This document shows positions 46,701-55,065 of a DNA stretch of 64,000 bases, one piece after another. A program made the translations under genes and the position numbers. The DNA comes from Ischnura elegans (Eukaryota > Arthropoda > Insecta > Odonata > Coenagrionidae): contig NC_060248.1 of assembly GCF_921293095.1 (NCBI RefSeq), positions 129,344,972-129,408,971 on the forward strand, read 5' to 3'. The stretch's first letter is position 1. Each line of letters opens with the position of its first letter. Below the pieces are notes generated by a model, which searched no databases, was not told where the DNA came from, and saw only the letters and a list, made by a program, of their open reading frames with translations.

Positions 46701-47549
46701 GCACCAATGAATGCAGCATCTCTTTCTACATTAGAATGCAATTTTTAATCAGTGCATAGGGCAACATTAATTTTCGTGCTGTTATTGACTACACTGCGCT
46801 CCCGACCTTATGGAGATTAAAATGAGAAAGATTCTCCATAAGAGCCCATACTGTCAGCTAAATGTGGAACGCTCTATAGTCATCTGTTTTCCAAACAAAC
46901 CTTTTTAGTCTATCTCAAAGCGTTGCTTGAAAGTTAAGTCATTTTTCTTATCTCGACAGTGGTATTCTCTGCAGTGAAGTAGACTGAAATGGTTCAGTAG
47001 GCATAAAAATAATTATATCTTTACTCATATTGCATTGTCAGACAATATCGAACCCCTAAGTATATATTTCAGATTCTACACTTCCTCTGAGTGGCCCTGT
47101 TGCCTAATAGGTGATGAGCTTGTAGTGATGTAAATTCATCAGGTTTTATTAGAAATGGTTTAATACAGAGGTGATATGTATTTTGTTATGGGACCTAATT
47201 TTGGTGTCTGTTTGTCAAGGCACAGCCTGCCCCCCCTCCCGAGATGTACCAGGGTGGCATCACGTACTACAGCACCCACAGCCAGGTTGCCGCGCCGAGG
47301 GCCACGCCCCAGAAGAGACCTCGTGCTGCCATCCCCATTCTGCCACCCCCTGACACGGAGCCCAGGGGAAGGGGGAGGGGAGGGGCACGCAGAGAGCTGG
47401 GGGATAGTGTTCGCCCGGGGTTAGGCGTGGAAAGGCAGCAGGAGGGGGATGACGATCGGCGAGCATCATCAGTCAGCCCTCCATCCCATGAAGACCACAT
47501 GGAAGCAAAAGACAACACCATACAGCCGGCTCAGGTGGCTGCTGCATAA
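25603..47549 (+). CDS. CASC3: CASC3 / Barentsz (MLN51), exon-junction-complex core protein, complete, 8 exons
   Basis: Exons 25603-25704, 26209-26394, 26532-26653, 28806-28991, 31568-32226, 37737-37982, 39819-40222 and 47220-47549 join in phase at GT-AG sites to 744 aa plus TAA (human 703 aa). The SELOR domain, which wraps eIF4A3 and RNA in the exon junction complex, is unmistakable: KKLDDDEDRRNPQYIPKKG, then FYEHD, KVWKENDDRWSHDKYNDADQ and APKSKEELVAIYGYDIR (human LDDDEDRKNPAYIPRKG, FFEHD, GRWEHDKFREDEQAPKSRQE). The aromatic residues of the FYEHD and RWSHDKY motifs, the family's eIF4A3 contacts, are kept. Later blocks also match: RPRRYSSQRQRSVPE (human AKRYSSQRQRPVPE) and YQGGITYYSTHSQV (human YGGVTYYNPAQQQV). 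Proline-rich exon 7 and an RG-rich tail follow. The protein acts in mRNA localisation and nonsense-mediated decay. The start is the first in-frame ATG. Introns carry many transposons. Confidence 0.96.
26209..26394 (+). CDS. CASC3: CASC3 exon 2 (acidic N-terminal region)
   Basis: 62 codons, phase 0 to 0, with SEYESAEEDEESQEEG (human SDYESAEDSEGEEGE). Acceptor CCCATTAG, donor GTAATG. Highly acidic and probably disordered. Confidence 0.92.
26532..26653 (+). CDS. CASC3: CASC3 exon 3 (SELOR domain, first half)
   Basis: Encodes KLDDDEDRRNPQYIPKKG then TFYEHDDRTASDEV. Acceptor GGTTTTAG, donor GTAAGC. Carries the first eIF4A3-contacting motif of the family. Confidence 0.95.
26655..28805 (+). other. 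CASC3 intron 3
   Basis: 2.15 kb, AT-rich. No paired terminal repeat or SINE was recognised in it. Confidence 0.5.
28806..28991 (+). CDS. CASC3: CASC3 exon 4 (SELOR domain, second half)
   Basis: Encodes KKVWKENDDRWSHDKYN and KSKEELVAIYGYDIRNEE, then an arginine run before YG. Acceptor TATTGCAG, donor GTTAGT. Confidence 0.95.
29673..30641 (-). mobile_element. Tigger-like element, family T2, inverted copy in CASC3 intron 4
   Basis: Read on the minus strand it matches the T2 element at 32246-33180 along its length: ends GGTGGTCCCAGACTTTC and AAGTTGAGGACCG, with internal matches such as ACGTTCCGAAAGGGTGAAAT and GAGACTGCCTGGTATAGGCT. The ends have lost the exact CAGGCGG start, so it is older or more decayed than its partner. 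Confidence 0.8.
31568..32226 (+). CDS. CASC3: CASC3 exon 5 (largest exon, acidic and RG-containing)
   Basis: Opens GPNKYTRNWEDEGAYAR, the conserved end of the SELOR region, then EDKEEFPPLMPLE. A glutamate run coded by GAG and GAA (near 31765-31797), a serine/arginine/glycine-rich stretch (GRGSSQRGRGWGEQ) and a second acidic run follow. 659 nt. A Tigger-like element begins 20 bp after its donor. Confidence 0.93.
32246..33180 (+). mobile_element. Tigger-like element, family T2, in CASC3 intron 5
   Basis: Left end CAGGCGGTCCTCGACTTTCG and right end CGAAAGTTGGGGACCGCCTG are inverted repeats with TA on both sides (32244-32245, 33181-33182). 935 bp, no transposase recognised. It starts 20 bp after the exon 5 splice junction. 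Confidence 0.85.
33627..33781. mobile_element. Short MITE with GAATATAGTCCCCC ends
   Basis: TCTGAATATAGTCCCCCC at the left and GGGGGACTATATTCGGA at the right are inverted repeats enclosing about 120 bp with G runs and a poly-A/T centre. Lies in CASC3 intron 5. Superfamily not assigned. Confidence 0.65.
33790..35718 (+). other. CASC3 intron 5, central part
   Basis: AT-rich intronic sequence. No terminal-repeat element, SINE or exon was recognised. Confidence 0.4.
35727..36010 (+). mobile_element. hAT-type MITE, family A, in CASC3 intron 5
   Basis: Perfect 8-bp duplication GTTCCGAG (35719-35726 and 36011-36018). Left end CAGTGGCACAGCGAGG and right end CTACCTGCCCCCATG. The body shares TATCCCTCAGAAAGC and AAAACTCAC with the other four copies. 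Confidence 0.88.
37440..37537. repeat. 43-bp-arm hairpin in CASC3 intron 5
   Basis: Arm 1 (37440-37482) and the complement of arm 2 (37495-37537) agree at 39 of 43 positions, enclosing a 12-nt loop. Both arms contain ATATCAGACAATTACTT or its near-complement. In the sense RNA three of the four differences become G-U pairs. It may be a tiny MITE or a locally formed inverted repeat. Confidence 0.75.
37737..37982 (+). CDS. CASC3: CASC3 exon 6
   Basis: Encodes GERRQQQSTLPPRMQQQDG and RPRRYSSQRQRSVPE, the latter conserved with vertebrates. Donor GTAAGT. Confidence 0.94.
39160..39250 (-). repeat. SINE, family 4, inverted copy in CASC3 intron 6
   Basis: Read on the minus strand it contains AGGTTCAAATCCTGGTCAAG then GCGAATGATTTTTT, with a B-box-like GGTTCAAATCC. 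It matches the plus-strand copy 230 bp downstream. Borders are approximate. Confidence 0.6.
39478..39620 (+). repeat. SINE, family 4, direct copy in CASC3 intron 6
   Basis: GGAATGGATGTCTTGGTAGC, AGGGTTTGAGTTCCAGTCAA and GGCGAATGATTTTTTTTCTC. Together with the copy at 39160-39250 it forms an inverted pair inside one intron. Confidence 0.6.
39819..40222 (+). CDS. CASC3: CASC3 exon 7 (proline-rich)
   Basis: Opens GYAQQAVYQEMPHAVLPP, then long proline-rich stretches (QPPPPPTALPTPP, FPPPAPPPPNFAHD) and ends PFPGFAQV. Vertebrate CASC3 is also proline-rich at this place. Donor GTAAGT. Confidence 0.93.
40521..43931. mobile_element. Tigger-like element, family T3, 3.4 kb including a nested element
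   Basis: Left end CAGTAGAATCCTGATTTAAG and right end CTTAAATCCGGATCCGACTG are inverted repeats with TA at 40519-40520 and 43932-43933. Subterminal repeats of AACACTAAATGCGG occur near both ends. No intact transposase was recognised. It is interrupted at 40967-42311, leaving about 2.07 kb of its own sequence. Lies in CASC3 intron 7. Confidence 0.82.
40967..42311. mobile_element. Tigger-like element, family T4, nested in T3
   Basis: Perfect ends CAGGCATCCCCCGAGTTACG and CGTAACTCGGGGGATGCCTG, flanked by TA at 40965-40966 and 42312-42313. 1345 bp, no transposase recognised. The sharper ends compared with T3 agree with its being the younger insertion. Confidence 0.88.
44449..44600 (-). repeat. 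Possible retroposon 3' end with (ATT)n tail
   Basis: An (ATA)n run at 44450-44470 abuts TCTTTATTCATCTGTAGCAC. On the minus strand this is GATGAATAAAGA followed by an (ATT)n tail, a layout seen at 3' ends of insect retroposons. No body could be matched. Confidence 0.3.
45001..45155. repeat. Near-perfect palindrome, 57-bp arms, 2-nt loop
   Basis: Arms 45026-45082 and 45085-45141 are complementary at 56 of 57 positions around a TT centre. Homology continues outward (GAATGCATAGAA at 45003), with an 11-bp gap in the right arm. The repeated unit begins CCTGTATTTTCACGGACATA and occurs a third time at 45838-45930. Intronic to CASC3. Confidence 0.88.
45351..46878. mobile_element. TA-flanked DNA element with about 40-bp terminal inverted repeats
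   Basis: Left TATAGAGCGTTCCACATTTA and right TAAATGTGGAACGCTCTATA are perfect inverted repeats. The homology continues imperfectly to ACAGTACGGGCCTTATG and CATAAGAGCCCATACTGT. 1.5 kb, no transposase recognised. Contains the third copy of the 45-kb palindrome unit and, near its right end, a small stem CTTATGGAGA / TCTCCATAAG. Confidence 0.75.
45838..45930 (+). repeat. Third copy of the palindrome unit
   Basis: CCTGTATTTTCACGGACATA, then GCTGTAAGACGTGTGCCG and continuing through GATACCTTACTTCTATGCAT. Same orientation as the right arm at 45085 and retaining the 11 bp that arm lacks. Confidence 0.85.
47220..47549 (+). CDS. CASC3: CASC3 exon 8 (terminal)
   Basis: Encodes MYQGGITYYSTHSQVAAP, then KRPRAAIPILPPPDTEPRG (human RTPQPVTIKPPPPEV), followed by an RG-rich GRGRGGARRE and a hydrophilic tail ending TIQPAQVAAA and TAA. 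The tail after the conserved block is longer than in human. Confidence 0.93.
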   Translation, partial: AQPAPPPEMYQGGITYYSTHSQVAAPRATPQKRPRAAIPILPPPDTEPRGRGRGGARRELGDSVRPGLGVERQQEGDDDRRASSVSPPSHEDHMEAKDNTIQPAQVAAA

Positions 47550-49570
47550 TAGGGTGAACTGACGATGGACCATGCTCTCATGCTAAGCCTTGGGAAAGGA
47601 TTCTTTTTTCCTGCCTTGAGTACTCCTTTGATTTCTTTGTATGCTGGTGGTTTCCTATGAAGGTGGTGCTGCTCTCTTATAGACATTGGCGTGGGCCCCT
47701 GTTTTTTGTCGATTCCTTCCAATATATGCCCTAATCCGAGAGATCTTGCCGTGGCATTTGAATTGGGGAGCATTTGCAGTCAGCTGGCATCATATCAGAA
47801 TGGTGACGAATACTCTAAAATATGTAAAAAGGTTGTTGAATATGATGTTAATAGTATGAGGAGAATAATATTTTATTCTTGTAAGTAAAACTTGATTAGA
47901 GAAAAAAATGTATATATAGTTCTTTCATTAGGTCTGCTTTTCACGTGTGGTGTATAGAATAACAATTGCTGGCTTAGCGTTAATAATCCTTGTTATTTTC
48001 TTTTTAAGTTTTGAATTACTTGGTTAAGAAACCAAACACTCGTATGGAACAAACATTTACAGAGCTGTTATGATAAATAAGCATTTAAATTTCACTTTTT
48101 GATGCTAGAATATTTGTTAGACTGATAAAGTTCTATCTATTATTCAATATATCATGTTAAAACTTTTATAATAAAGGAAAATGTGATAAATCTCATGGCA
48201 ACATTTAATAAAAGCATGAGCATTTCATGTGAAGTTTTATACTAAATAACCTATGGAAATTAGTGCTTCATTCCAATAAAAATTATATCTATTTCAAATT
48301 ATTGCATTTGAAGTAGCATGTGCCTTCATTGCAGTGGCAGTTTTTTTTATTTATTGAAAATAAATGTGACTGTGCCATTCTGAACACGTGTATTTCCTGA
48401 AATGTAAATACTTGAGGTAACTGATTGCGTTAATGTAATGGATTGTAAGCCATGGTGTATGTACACTTTTATCTACTTGAATGTATTCATGTTGAATGCT
48501 TGAAAAACAGCAGATCACACTGCCTACTTTTTGATACTGACTCAAGGAGGTGCAGTTTTTTCAAAAATTGAAATGTTATTTAAAATAAGTATTTATTTTA
48601 ATGTATAAGGGTATTAAAATCAGGTAAAAGTTTTCTTTCTGTCAGAGGAGGGCCTCAAGGATATGTTGGATGGAAATTTTACCACGTTAATTCTTATTCT
48701 CGTGGCATCCCATGAAGTGAAGGGCGTATTAAGTATAGGTGACCGTCTGGGTACTTAATGATTTGAGCAAAAATTTCAGCATATTTTTATTGCTGTGGAT
48801 GACATTATACTCTTTAATACGTTATGTAATGTGTAAAAAGTGATGAATTAACTATTTAGGAGTATATAGGTGAAAAATATCGTTTTCAGTGGGTTACATA
48901 TATGTAACCGAAGTTCAAGTGAGAAATGTAAATCATTCAATAAATTTCCTCACTTGAGTTTCGGTACCATCTAATATGTTGCGTGCTATTTCAATATAAA
49001 TTCCCTGTTGTAGGCTCATTGTGATCAATTTATTATTGCTAGGGTTTGCAACAACTGGCATTTGGTCATTTATTGTTTCTTTGGCAAACTTTTGGATTGC
49101 ACCACACTTTAAAGTAAATGTTGTTAAATGCCTTCATTTTCGTTTGCCAATTTTGGTGCATTAGTGTGTACTGTGAACCAATCCCCTCTGTATTGATCAA
49201 GAATTGACTATAAATGAAATGTAATTGGTTTTATTTAAGTCTGAAATACTTAGCTGTTATTTATCCTTAATGTCTGTGGTAATTGCCTATGTTGTTAGTC
49301 GTCTGCAGCCCAACTTATTGAGTGCCAAAATTAATAAATTTTATCAATTGCAAAACCTTCAACACAAGTTTTGCTTTTCAGTTACTACTTGTACCATTGC
49401 TATTTCATGACATCTTTTGTCACTGAAATCAGCTCATTGAACTTCATGTCTCGTTTCATAAAGTAATGCTTTTTTATGATATCTCATCTTTGCTTTGCTG
49501 TTCTCATCATTAACCTGGGCCTGATATTTAAAATGAATGGATTAAGCCTGTATACACTTGAATAAAATAT
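47550..49570 (+). other. CASC3 3' UTR and downstream flank
   Basis: AT-rich, no recognised gene. Candidate AATAAA signals lie at 48170, 48275 and 49561, giving 3' UTR choices of about 0.6, 0.7 or 2.0 kb. A small hairpin with 17-bp arms (ACCGAAGTTCAAGTGAG / CTCACTTGAGTTTCGGT) lies at 48907-48965. Confidence 0.5.
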
Positions 49571-50467
49571 CTTCCGGGAAGAGAGATGACTTTCTTTGTG
49601 GAGTTGGGGCCTGTATGATTTTATGAGGAGCTTAGATTGATTAAAAACTTAGGCATTTGCACTATATACAGTGCTGTAGTTGGGAAAAAAACTTAGGTGC
49701 TACTCAGCAAAATTTGCCAACAGCTGAACATGTATTATACATTCGGCCACAATTGAAATGTCGAACTCCCAACTCTTATATTAGTTCCAAGATGTACCAT
49801 GAGATAACAAGTAGAAAATCACTTCTGATTTTTCTTTCTGAAATCCATGGGACAATAAAGTGGGCTATTTTTTACAGATTTGAAAAGGTGATTTTACCGG
49901 TATGTTCATTACGAGTTTGGATTTTAGGGGGTACGCCGTACTGGCCCAACTACAACCCTGACTATATATGGTATTAATGGCTGATTACCCTTCACATCAA
50001 GCCAGATGTTTATATTCAATGGTTTCATTTCATCTTGAGGTTTGTGGCATTCATGATTTCAGGGCCTTAGTTCTCAAAAAAAAATTTTCATAGTTAGATC
50101 CTGTTCTTTCTAAATTGCTGATTGTCTTCTTTTGGCCACTGACTAGGAATTTTTGATTGGGTTAGTTTCCATTAACTGGATTGTACAAGGATTATAGGGG
50201 TTGGATAATATTTTGATTGGGGCTCTGTCCCTTGGTCCTTTCGGATGTAGGAGAATGTTTTATGGGGCACTCAAAATGAGGTCTTTGAAAACCTTTCATC
50301 CTCATCTGTAACAAAATATTTTGCTACCTTATCTCAAAGGTATACTCTGCCAGTCAATTAGGGGTTCTGAATGCTATCCCAGAAATAGGACAAATTTGAG
50401 TATTTTAGGGCATTTCTGAAATTGTTTTTTCTGCCAGACGTGATGATTTTTCGTGTGTATTCGAACG
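49571..50467. other. Intergenic, no recognised feature
   Basis: AT-rich spacer between CASC3 and TRAPPC2L. A plus frame of 106 codons at 49657-49977 has no motif. Confidence 0.35.
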
Positions 50468-50635
50468 GCCCGCCACAATGGAGGAGATGGGAGTGGACAA
50501 GTGAAATACGATATCTTTGTGCGCTCTGACAATTTACCGATCTCATTTCATATTTAGCTTTGTTTACTGCGGTCGGCTGTTATTTACCTGAAGATAAACA
50601 TTTCGAATGAGTGAGAGAAGAAAACCTTCGTTACA
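50468..50635 (+). promoter_or_regulatory. TRAPPC2L promoter / 5' UTR
   Basis: Sequence directly upstream of the TRAPPC2L start, locally richer in CG. No TATA box was identified, and the transcription start is not fixed. Confidence 0.35.
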
Positions 50636-51378
50636 ATGGCCGTGTGTGTAGCTGTAATCGGCAAAGATGTATGACATGATGTTGAGTCGTAATTGCTGAT
50701 TTATCTTATCCATTAAGTGAGATTGTACATTTTAAATTTATTATCTTCTCAGAACTCTCCGAAGTATATTTTATGTCTGAATCCAAATCAAGAGCTCCAA
50801 TTCCACTACCGCGTGCACACTTCCTTGGATGTGGTTGAAGAAAAGTTAAAAACCACTGGAGATCGTGATGTGAGGGAGCTTTATATTGGTCAACTTTATA
50901 GCACGGAAGAGCATAAAATGTATCCTTTCCGTGTAGTTTCTGTATTCTGTATTTAGAGTTCCTTTATATTTTAAAATTGTCCCTTGTATCAAATCCTTAA
51001 CGCTAGTAGATTTGGGTATGTTACAAACACTCGAATCAAGTTTATTGTAGTGGTAGAATCATCGAGTACTTCATTAAGGGACAATGAAGTTAGAATGGTA
51101 AGCTTTAGCCAATAGCTGCAACAGCGGTAAATACCACGTATCAAGGTTATAACTGTCATTATTTCGTTTTAGATGTTCCGGAATTTGCACGCAGCGTATA
51201 CTGATGTTGTGTGTAACCCGTTTTACATTCCTGGTGATCCAATTACATCAAAGTAAGTCTCGTACGTTTATGGGTTTAGTTATGAGCTTACACATATGTG
51301 TCAATTTGCAATTAATTTCGTGGGTTTTATTCTAGGAATTTCGACAACACTGTACGAAGAATTGTGTCAGGAAACTGA
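50636..51378 (+). CDS. TRAPPC2L: TRAPPC2L, TRAPP complex subunit 2-like protein, complete, 5 exons
   Basis: Exons 50636-50668, 50753-50919, 51010-51097, 51173-51252 and 51336-51378 join at GT-AG sites in phase to 136 aa (human 140 aa). The protein starts MAVCVAVIGKDNSPKYI and has FHYRVHTSLDVVEEKL (human FHYMVHTSLDVVDEKI), RELYIGQLYSTEEHK, FGYVTNTRIKFIVVVES and YTDVVCNPFYIPGD (human YTDVMCNPFYNPGD). This is a longin-fold sedlin-family subunit of the TRAPP II/III tethering complexes, which act as Rab GEFs in ER-Golgi and autophagy traffic. All four introns are under 95 bp, in contrast to the kilobase introns of CASC3. An AATAAA at 51471 lies 93 nt after the stop. Confidence 0.95.
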
Positions 51379-51470
51379 TTGCATTCCTATAACATATAAC
51401 AAAAGTTTATCTCAATATTTGCCAAGTGTCATGTATGTAAATATATTAAACGTATTGTACACATTTAAGA

Positions 51471-51476
51471 AATAAA
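51471..51476 (+). terminator. TRAPPC2L polyadenylation signal
   Basis: AATAAA 93 nt downstream of the TGA. First canonical signal after the stop. Confidence 0.6.
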
Positions 51477-51479
51477 CTA

Positions 51480-53110
51480 AATTAATTTGCAATTTTTTTC
51501 ATGATCAACAGTGGTGAGTGGACCTGTTCCAGTAGATCCTAAATAATATATTAAGGCTAGTGTTTTATTAGTTTCGCTAGTTAATACTTGTCATCCTAAA
51601 ATCCTGAATGATGCATACTGTTCAGCCTGTTCTTTATTCATTTGTTCGACATAATCTAGCTCATCCTGTCACCAATTAAACTTGCATAATTTTATAGTAT
51701 TTTAAACAGTCTGAGCTTACATTTTAGCATAAAAACTAGGAAGACCATAAACGAGTTTGATTATCAGATGAATTATGATGTTAGGTAATATTTTAGCATT
51801 GTAATTATTCATTGGGAAATTCATTTCTGGCAACCACTACTGACTTGCCTGTAATACACCCTTATCAGGGGCGGATCCAGGATTTCCTTCTGGGGGCACA
51901 AGCAAGGCCGTATCCAGGATGAAGAAAGATTTCGTGCTTTCCCGGCGAATGGACTTACAATTAGTGAAGGGTTCTTGGGATCACCACTGGGTCAGGAACT
52001 CCATATCTGCCGACGTTTTGATGTCCGACTCGGTCATCGTCCTCAGGGCTGTGAATCGAAGAAGGAAACTACCCTATTAGTATTTTCTGTCATTCGTCCC
52101 TCCCTTATGAGATTTATACATACTTTACATAAATTGCAGAGATCATCTTCTAGATTCCCACCGAGATAGCCATCATCTTCTAGATACAACAACGTGTTCC
52201 TAAAACTAGGTCGTCTTTCATTTTTCCTTTTCCCCTTACCAAGCCCTATTTTCTGCATTTTAAATTGTTTTTACTAGTGTTTTCTGTGCCCTGTTAAAGC
52301 AATAATTCCTCATGAGTCATTTTCTTCTCAGAAAACATGTTCTTTCGATTGTGCCTAGTGAGTCATTTAGGACCCGTATGAGACTGGCTACTTTTAATGC
52401 TATTTATAAAGTTGTTTTAGGAAAAAGGACTCGCCATATGTACGTATAGTTTGAAATCATTCTAATCAGAATAGAGTATTAAAATGTAAATTCACTTCTG
52501 ACAACAATTTTATAAAAATTAAGAATTGAATTTGATTCGTCATTACTCTTTATATATGAAAAATTAGTTCATTTTATGCCAGAATATAAATCTGTGGTTA
52601 AATTTTGGAATGTAGCAAAATAGTGACCACAGGACTTGGGTTTCCAACCCAGTTCTTCATTGCAAGAGGTCAATACATTTTCACTGCTAATGTGTTTCTT
52701 GTTAATATTTCATGGTTTGTCATGGGCAGAGTTTCAGGGAGCCTGTCCCCCCCTCCCCCCAACTTAACTATTTGTCCAAAAAAATAGAAAACTTCTACAT
52801 TTTAGTACTATGAAAACAAAAACTTCAAAATTTAAATAAATTTTAGACTACATTAGGTGGTACATTAAGTGCTGCGTGCATAGGCTAATTTAAATAAATT
52901 TTCCAGGAGCACTTGTGGGCTATGGAATAGTCCCAAACCCCACAGTACGATTGCTACTCCTCCCTGCCTCCCAACATAAAACTCTAAACTTCGCCCAGGT
53001 GTCTTCTACATTTTCGATGAAGATTCTTCAAAATAGCCTTTTTGATGTCATATCTCTCGTATCCCGTTTAGTAGTTAGCGGCCCCACCTCCTTGAAAAAA
53101 ACGACTCTTA
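51480..53110. other. Intergenic with a truncated family D MITE
   Basis: At about 51868-51905 a left end CAGGGGCGGATCCAGGATTT is followed by only a few family bases before unrelated sequence, so it is a truncated copy. Nothing else was recognised. Confidence 0.45.
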
Positions 53111-53117
53111 CCCACTC

Positions 53118-53375
53118 CAGTAACGGATACAGAAAAAACTGAAGGGGGGCGCAAAAGATAATTTCAGCTACCGATATGCACTTTTATCATAATGAAAAAT
53201 AATCAATTTACAGGCAAAGTTTAAGATAGTTTTATGTATTTAATATGATTATACGCATATGTAAGACAATGCTATCTTATGATGCAGAAAAAGTTACAAT
53301 TGTGGTTGTGCAATGTTCGGCAATGCAGGCAGCCCCGCAAGGGGAGGGGGGCGCCCCCTATTGTATCTGGCTCTG
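53118..53375 (+). mobile_element. hAT-type MITE, family B, 258 bp
   Basis: Left end CAGTAACGGATACAG and right end TTGTATCTGGCTCTG. The body (GGGGGGCGCAAAAGATAA, AATGAAAAATAATCAA, ACAATGCTATCTTATGAT) matches the copy at 57633-58238. Target duplication is not clear. Confidence 0.7.
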
Positions 53376-54327
53376 CTACGCTCTTGGTGTGACCATATGG
53401 CTTAACCAGGAACGCCAACTCACAAAAATATTGGGGGGGCCCAAACGATGGGGGGGATCTTGCCCCGGGAAATTTTATAAGCAGTGAGATTTAAGTTTTT
53501 TAAGCATTTTAAAAGAGTCATATGATCGACATTAGAACCCTGATAACTCGAATCTCGATATCTGGACACTCCGGGGAAAATCGACAAGCCTGACACATTT
53601 TTTCCTCACACCCATAACGAATTTTTGAGGGGGTTCGGGCCCCCTCAGGCCCCACGGAGTCGGCGCCACTGTTCATTCTCCCATCCGGCAATCCAAGTCT
53701 TCCATATGGATTTCGATTACTTTCTCCCTTCATTGACACCTAATTTTACCTTTGCGGTGGATAGTTGCCACCAATACCATTGTGCTGATCGTTTTTTTTT
53801 CATGTCCCGCGTCACTTCCCTCACGCACGGAGGTCTACCGGCCGTCGCGCACGAGTGATTTTCGGAAAAATAGACGTGGGAAAATTGGGGCTTTCTAATA
53901 TTTAGTCTCCTCGACGTCTTGCGGAAGCCCATCCCTACTCGAATAACTTTTTCCGGCATTTGCTTGTTGAGATGGAGACAAGGAAGCCCTAAAGGAAGGA
54001 ACTAGCTCTGTTTTTTTTATACTCAATCGCTGAATTAATCTTACCGCCCAACCCGTCGACCATGTACATATACCTTCTTTTTGGTCACGATTAGCTCCCT
54101 TGTCTTACAATAATGAGGTAGTGGAGGGAACCCTTCTGTGGAAATAAACGAAATGTTTACCGGCAGCAGCATTTCTCTCGTGAATGCGGCATCCCATGAC
54201 ATGCAGAGTGCACAGCCTTCTTGTTTTTTGCTACTTTTTTTAAATATATCATTCCGGATAGCGAGTGTAGGCCCTTTAATGAAGTTACTCTTCTTAGCCA
54301 ACATTTAGGGCTTTTATAAGTTCCATC
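53376..54327. other. Intergenic, repeat fragments
   Basis: Near 53537 the sequence ACCCTGATAACTCGAATCTC resembles a Tigger-like terminus, but no partner end was found. Near 53660 GGCGCCACTG resembles a hAT-type terminus. No gene was recognised. Confidence 0.3.
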
Positions 54328-54335
54328 CTCAGAGC

Positions 54336-54490
54336 CGATGGCGGATCCAGGATAGGGACAAAGAGGGAGCAACCTCCAAGTAGTAGTGGGGGTCCGGACA
54401 ATATTATAATTTTATCTAGTGAAAATTGGATACTCTAAGGGGTGTGGGTTATAGCCGCCCTCTTCCATCCCCTCTCTGGATCCGCTACTG
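54336..54490 (+). mobile_element. hAT-type MITE, family C, 155 bp
   Basis: Left CGATGGCGGATCCAGG and right CTGGATCCGCTACTG are inverted. An 8-bp duplication CTCAGAGC / CTCATAGC (7 of 8) flanks it. Non-coding. Confidence 0.7.
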
Positions 54491-54768
54491 CTCATAGCAA
54501 CATATAGAATAATCGAGGATAAAGTCTGTTGTGGAGTTTTTCTCTACCTCAAATCTGAAATTTGTGGGCTTGGGGCAGAGCCGAAACGTCTACAAAGGAT
54601 AGGAACTTCATTAAAGAACCCATCACTCGCTATCCGGACTTATACATTATGTAGACTTTAGATGTGACATAGTTAAGGAAACTGAGCGCCGAAATAGACT
54701 CAACATACTGGCCCCTATACATCAAAAGTCCGTGGTTATAATGTCTCAGAAAATATTATTCGCGCGTC

Positions 54769-55065
54769 CAGAGGCGCTGCTAGGAATTAAGGCTAGGGGT
54801 GGTTTTAGGTGCAAATAATACTGGGGGGTATAGAATACCCGCCAGGGTAAGCGGGATGTGCGGGGGCCCTCCCCCAGAAATTTATTAAGATAAATGGTTC
54901 AAAATGGTAAGTTTTACGTTTGTGTGAATAGTTTGGTGTTTTGTTTGTGAGTCATCCCCCCCCCCCTAATATTAGTTTCAAAATTTGTGATATTAAAATA
55001 TTTCAATTAAAAAAAATCTTTGAGCTCTGGGGGGGGGGGGAGGGGTTTACCACCCTCCCTCACTG
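54769..55065 (-). mobile_element. hAT-type MITE, family A, inverted copy
   Basis: Begins CAGAGGCGCTGCTAGGAATT and ends CCCTCCCTCACTG, the reverse complement of the family A ends. The flanks CGCGCGTC and CGCGCATA are an imperfect duplication (6 of 8). Internal G/C runs as in the other copies. Confidence 0.75.
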
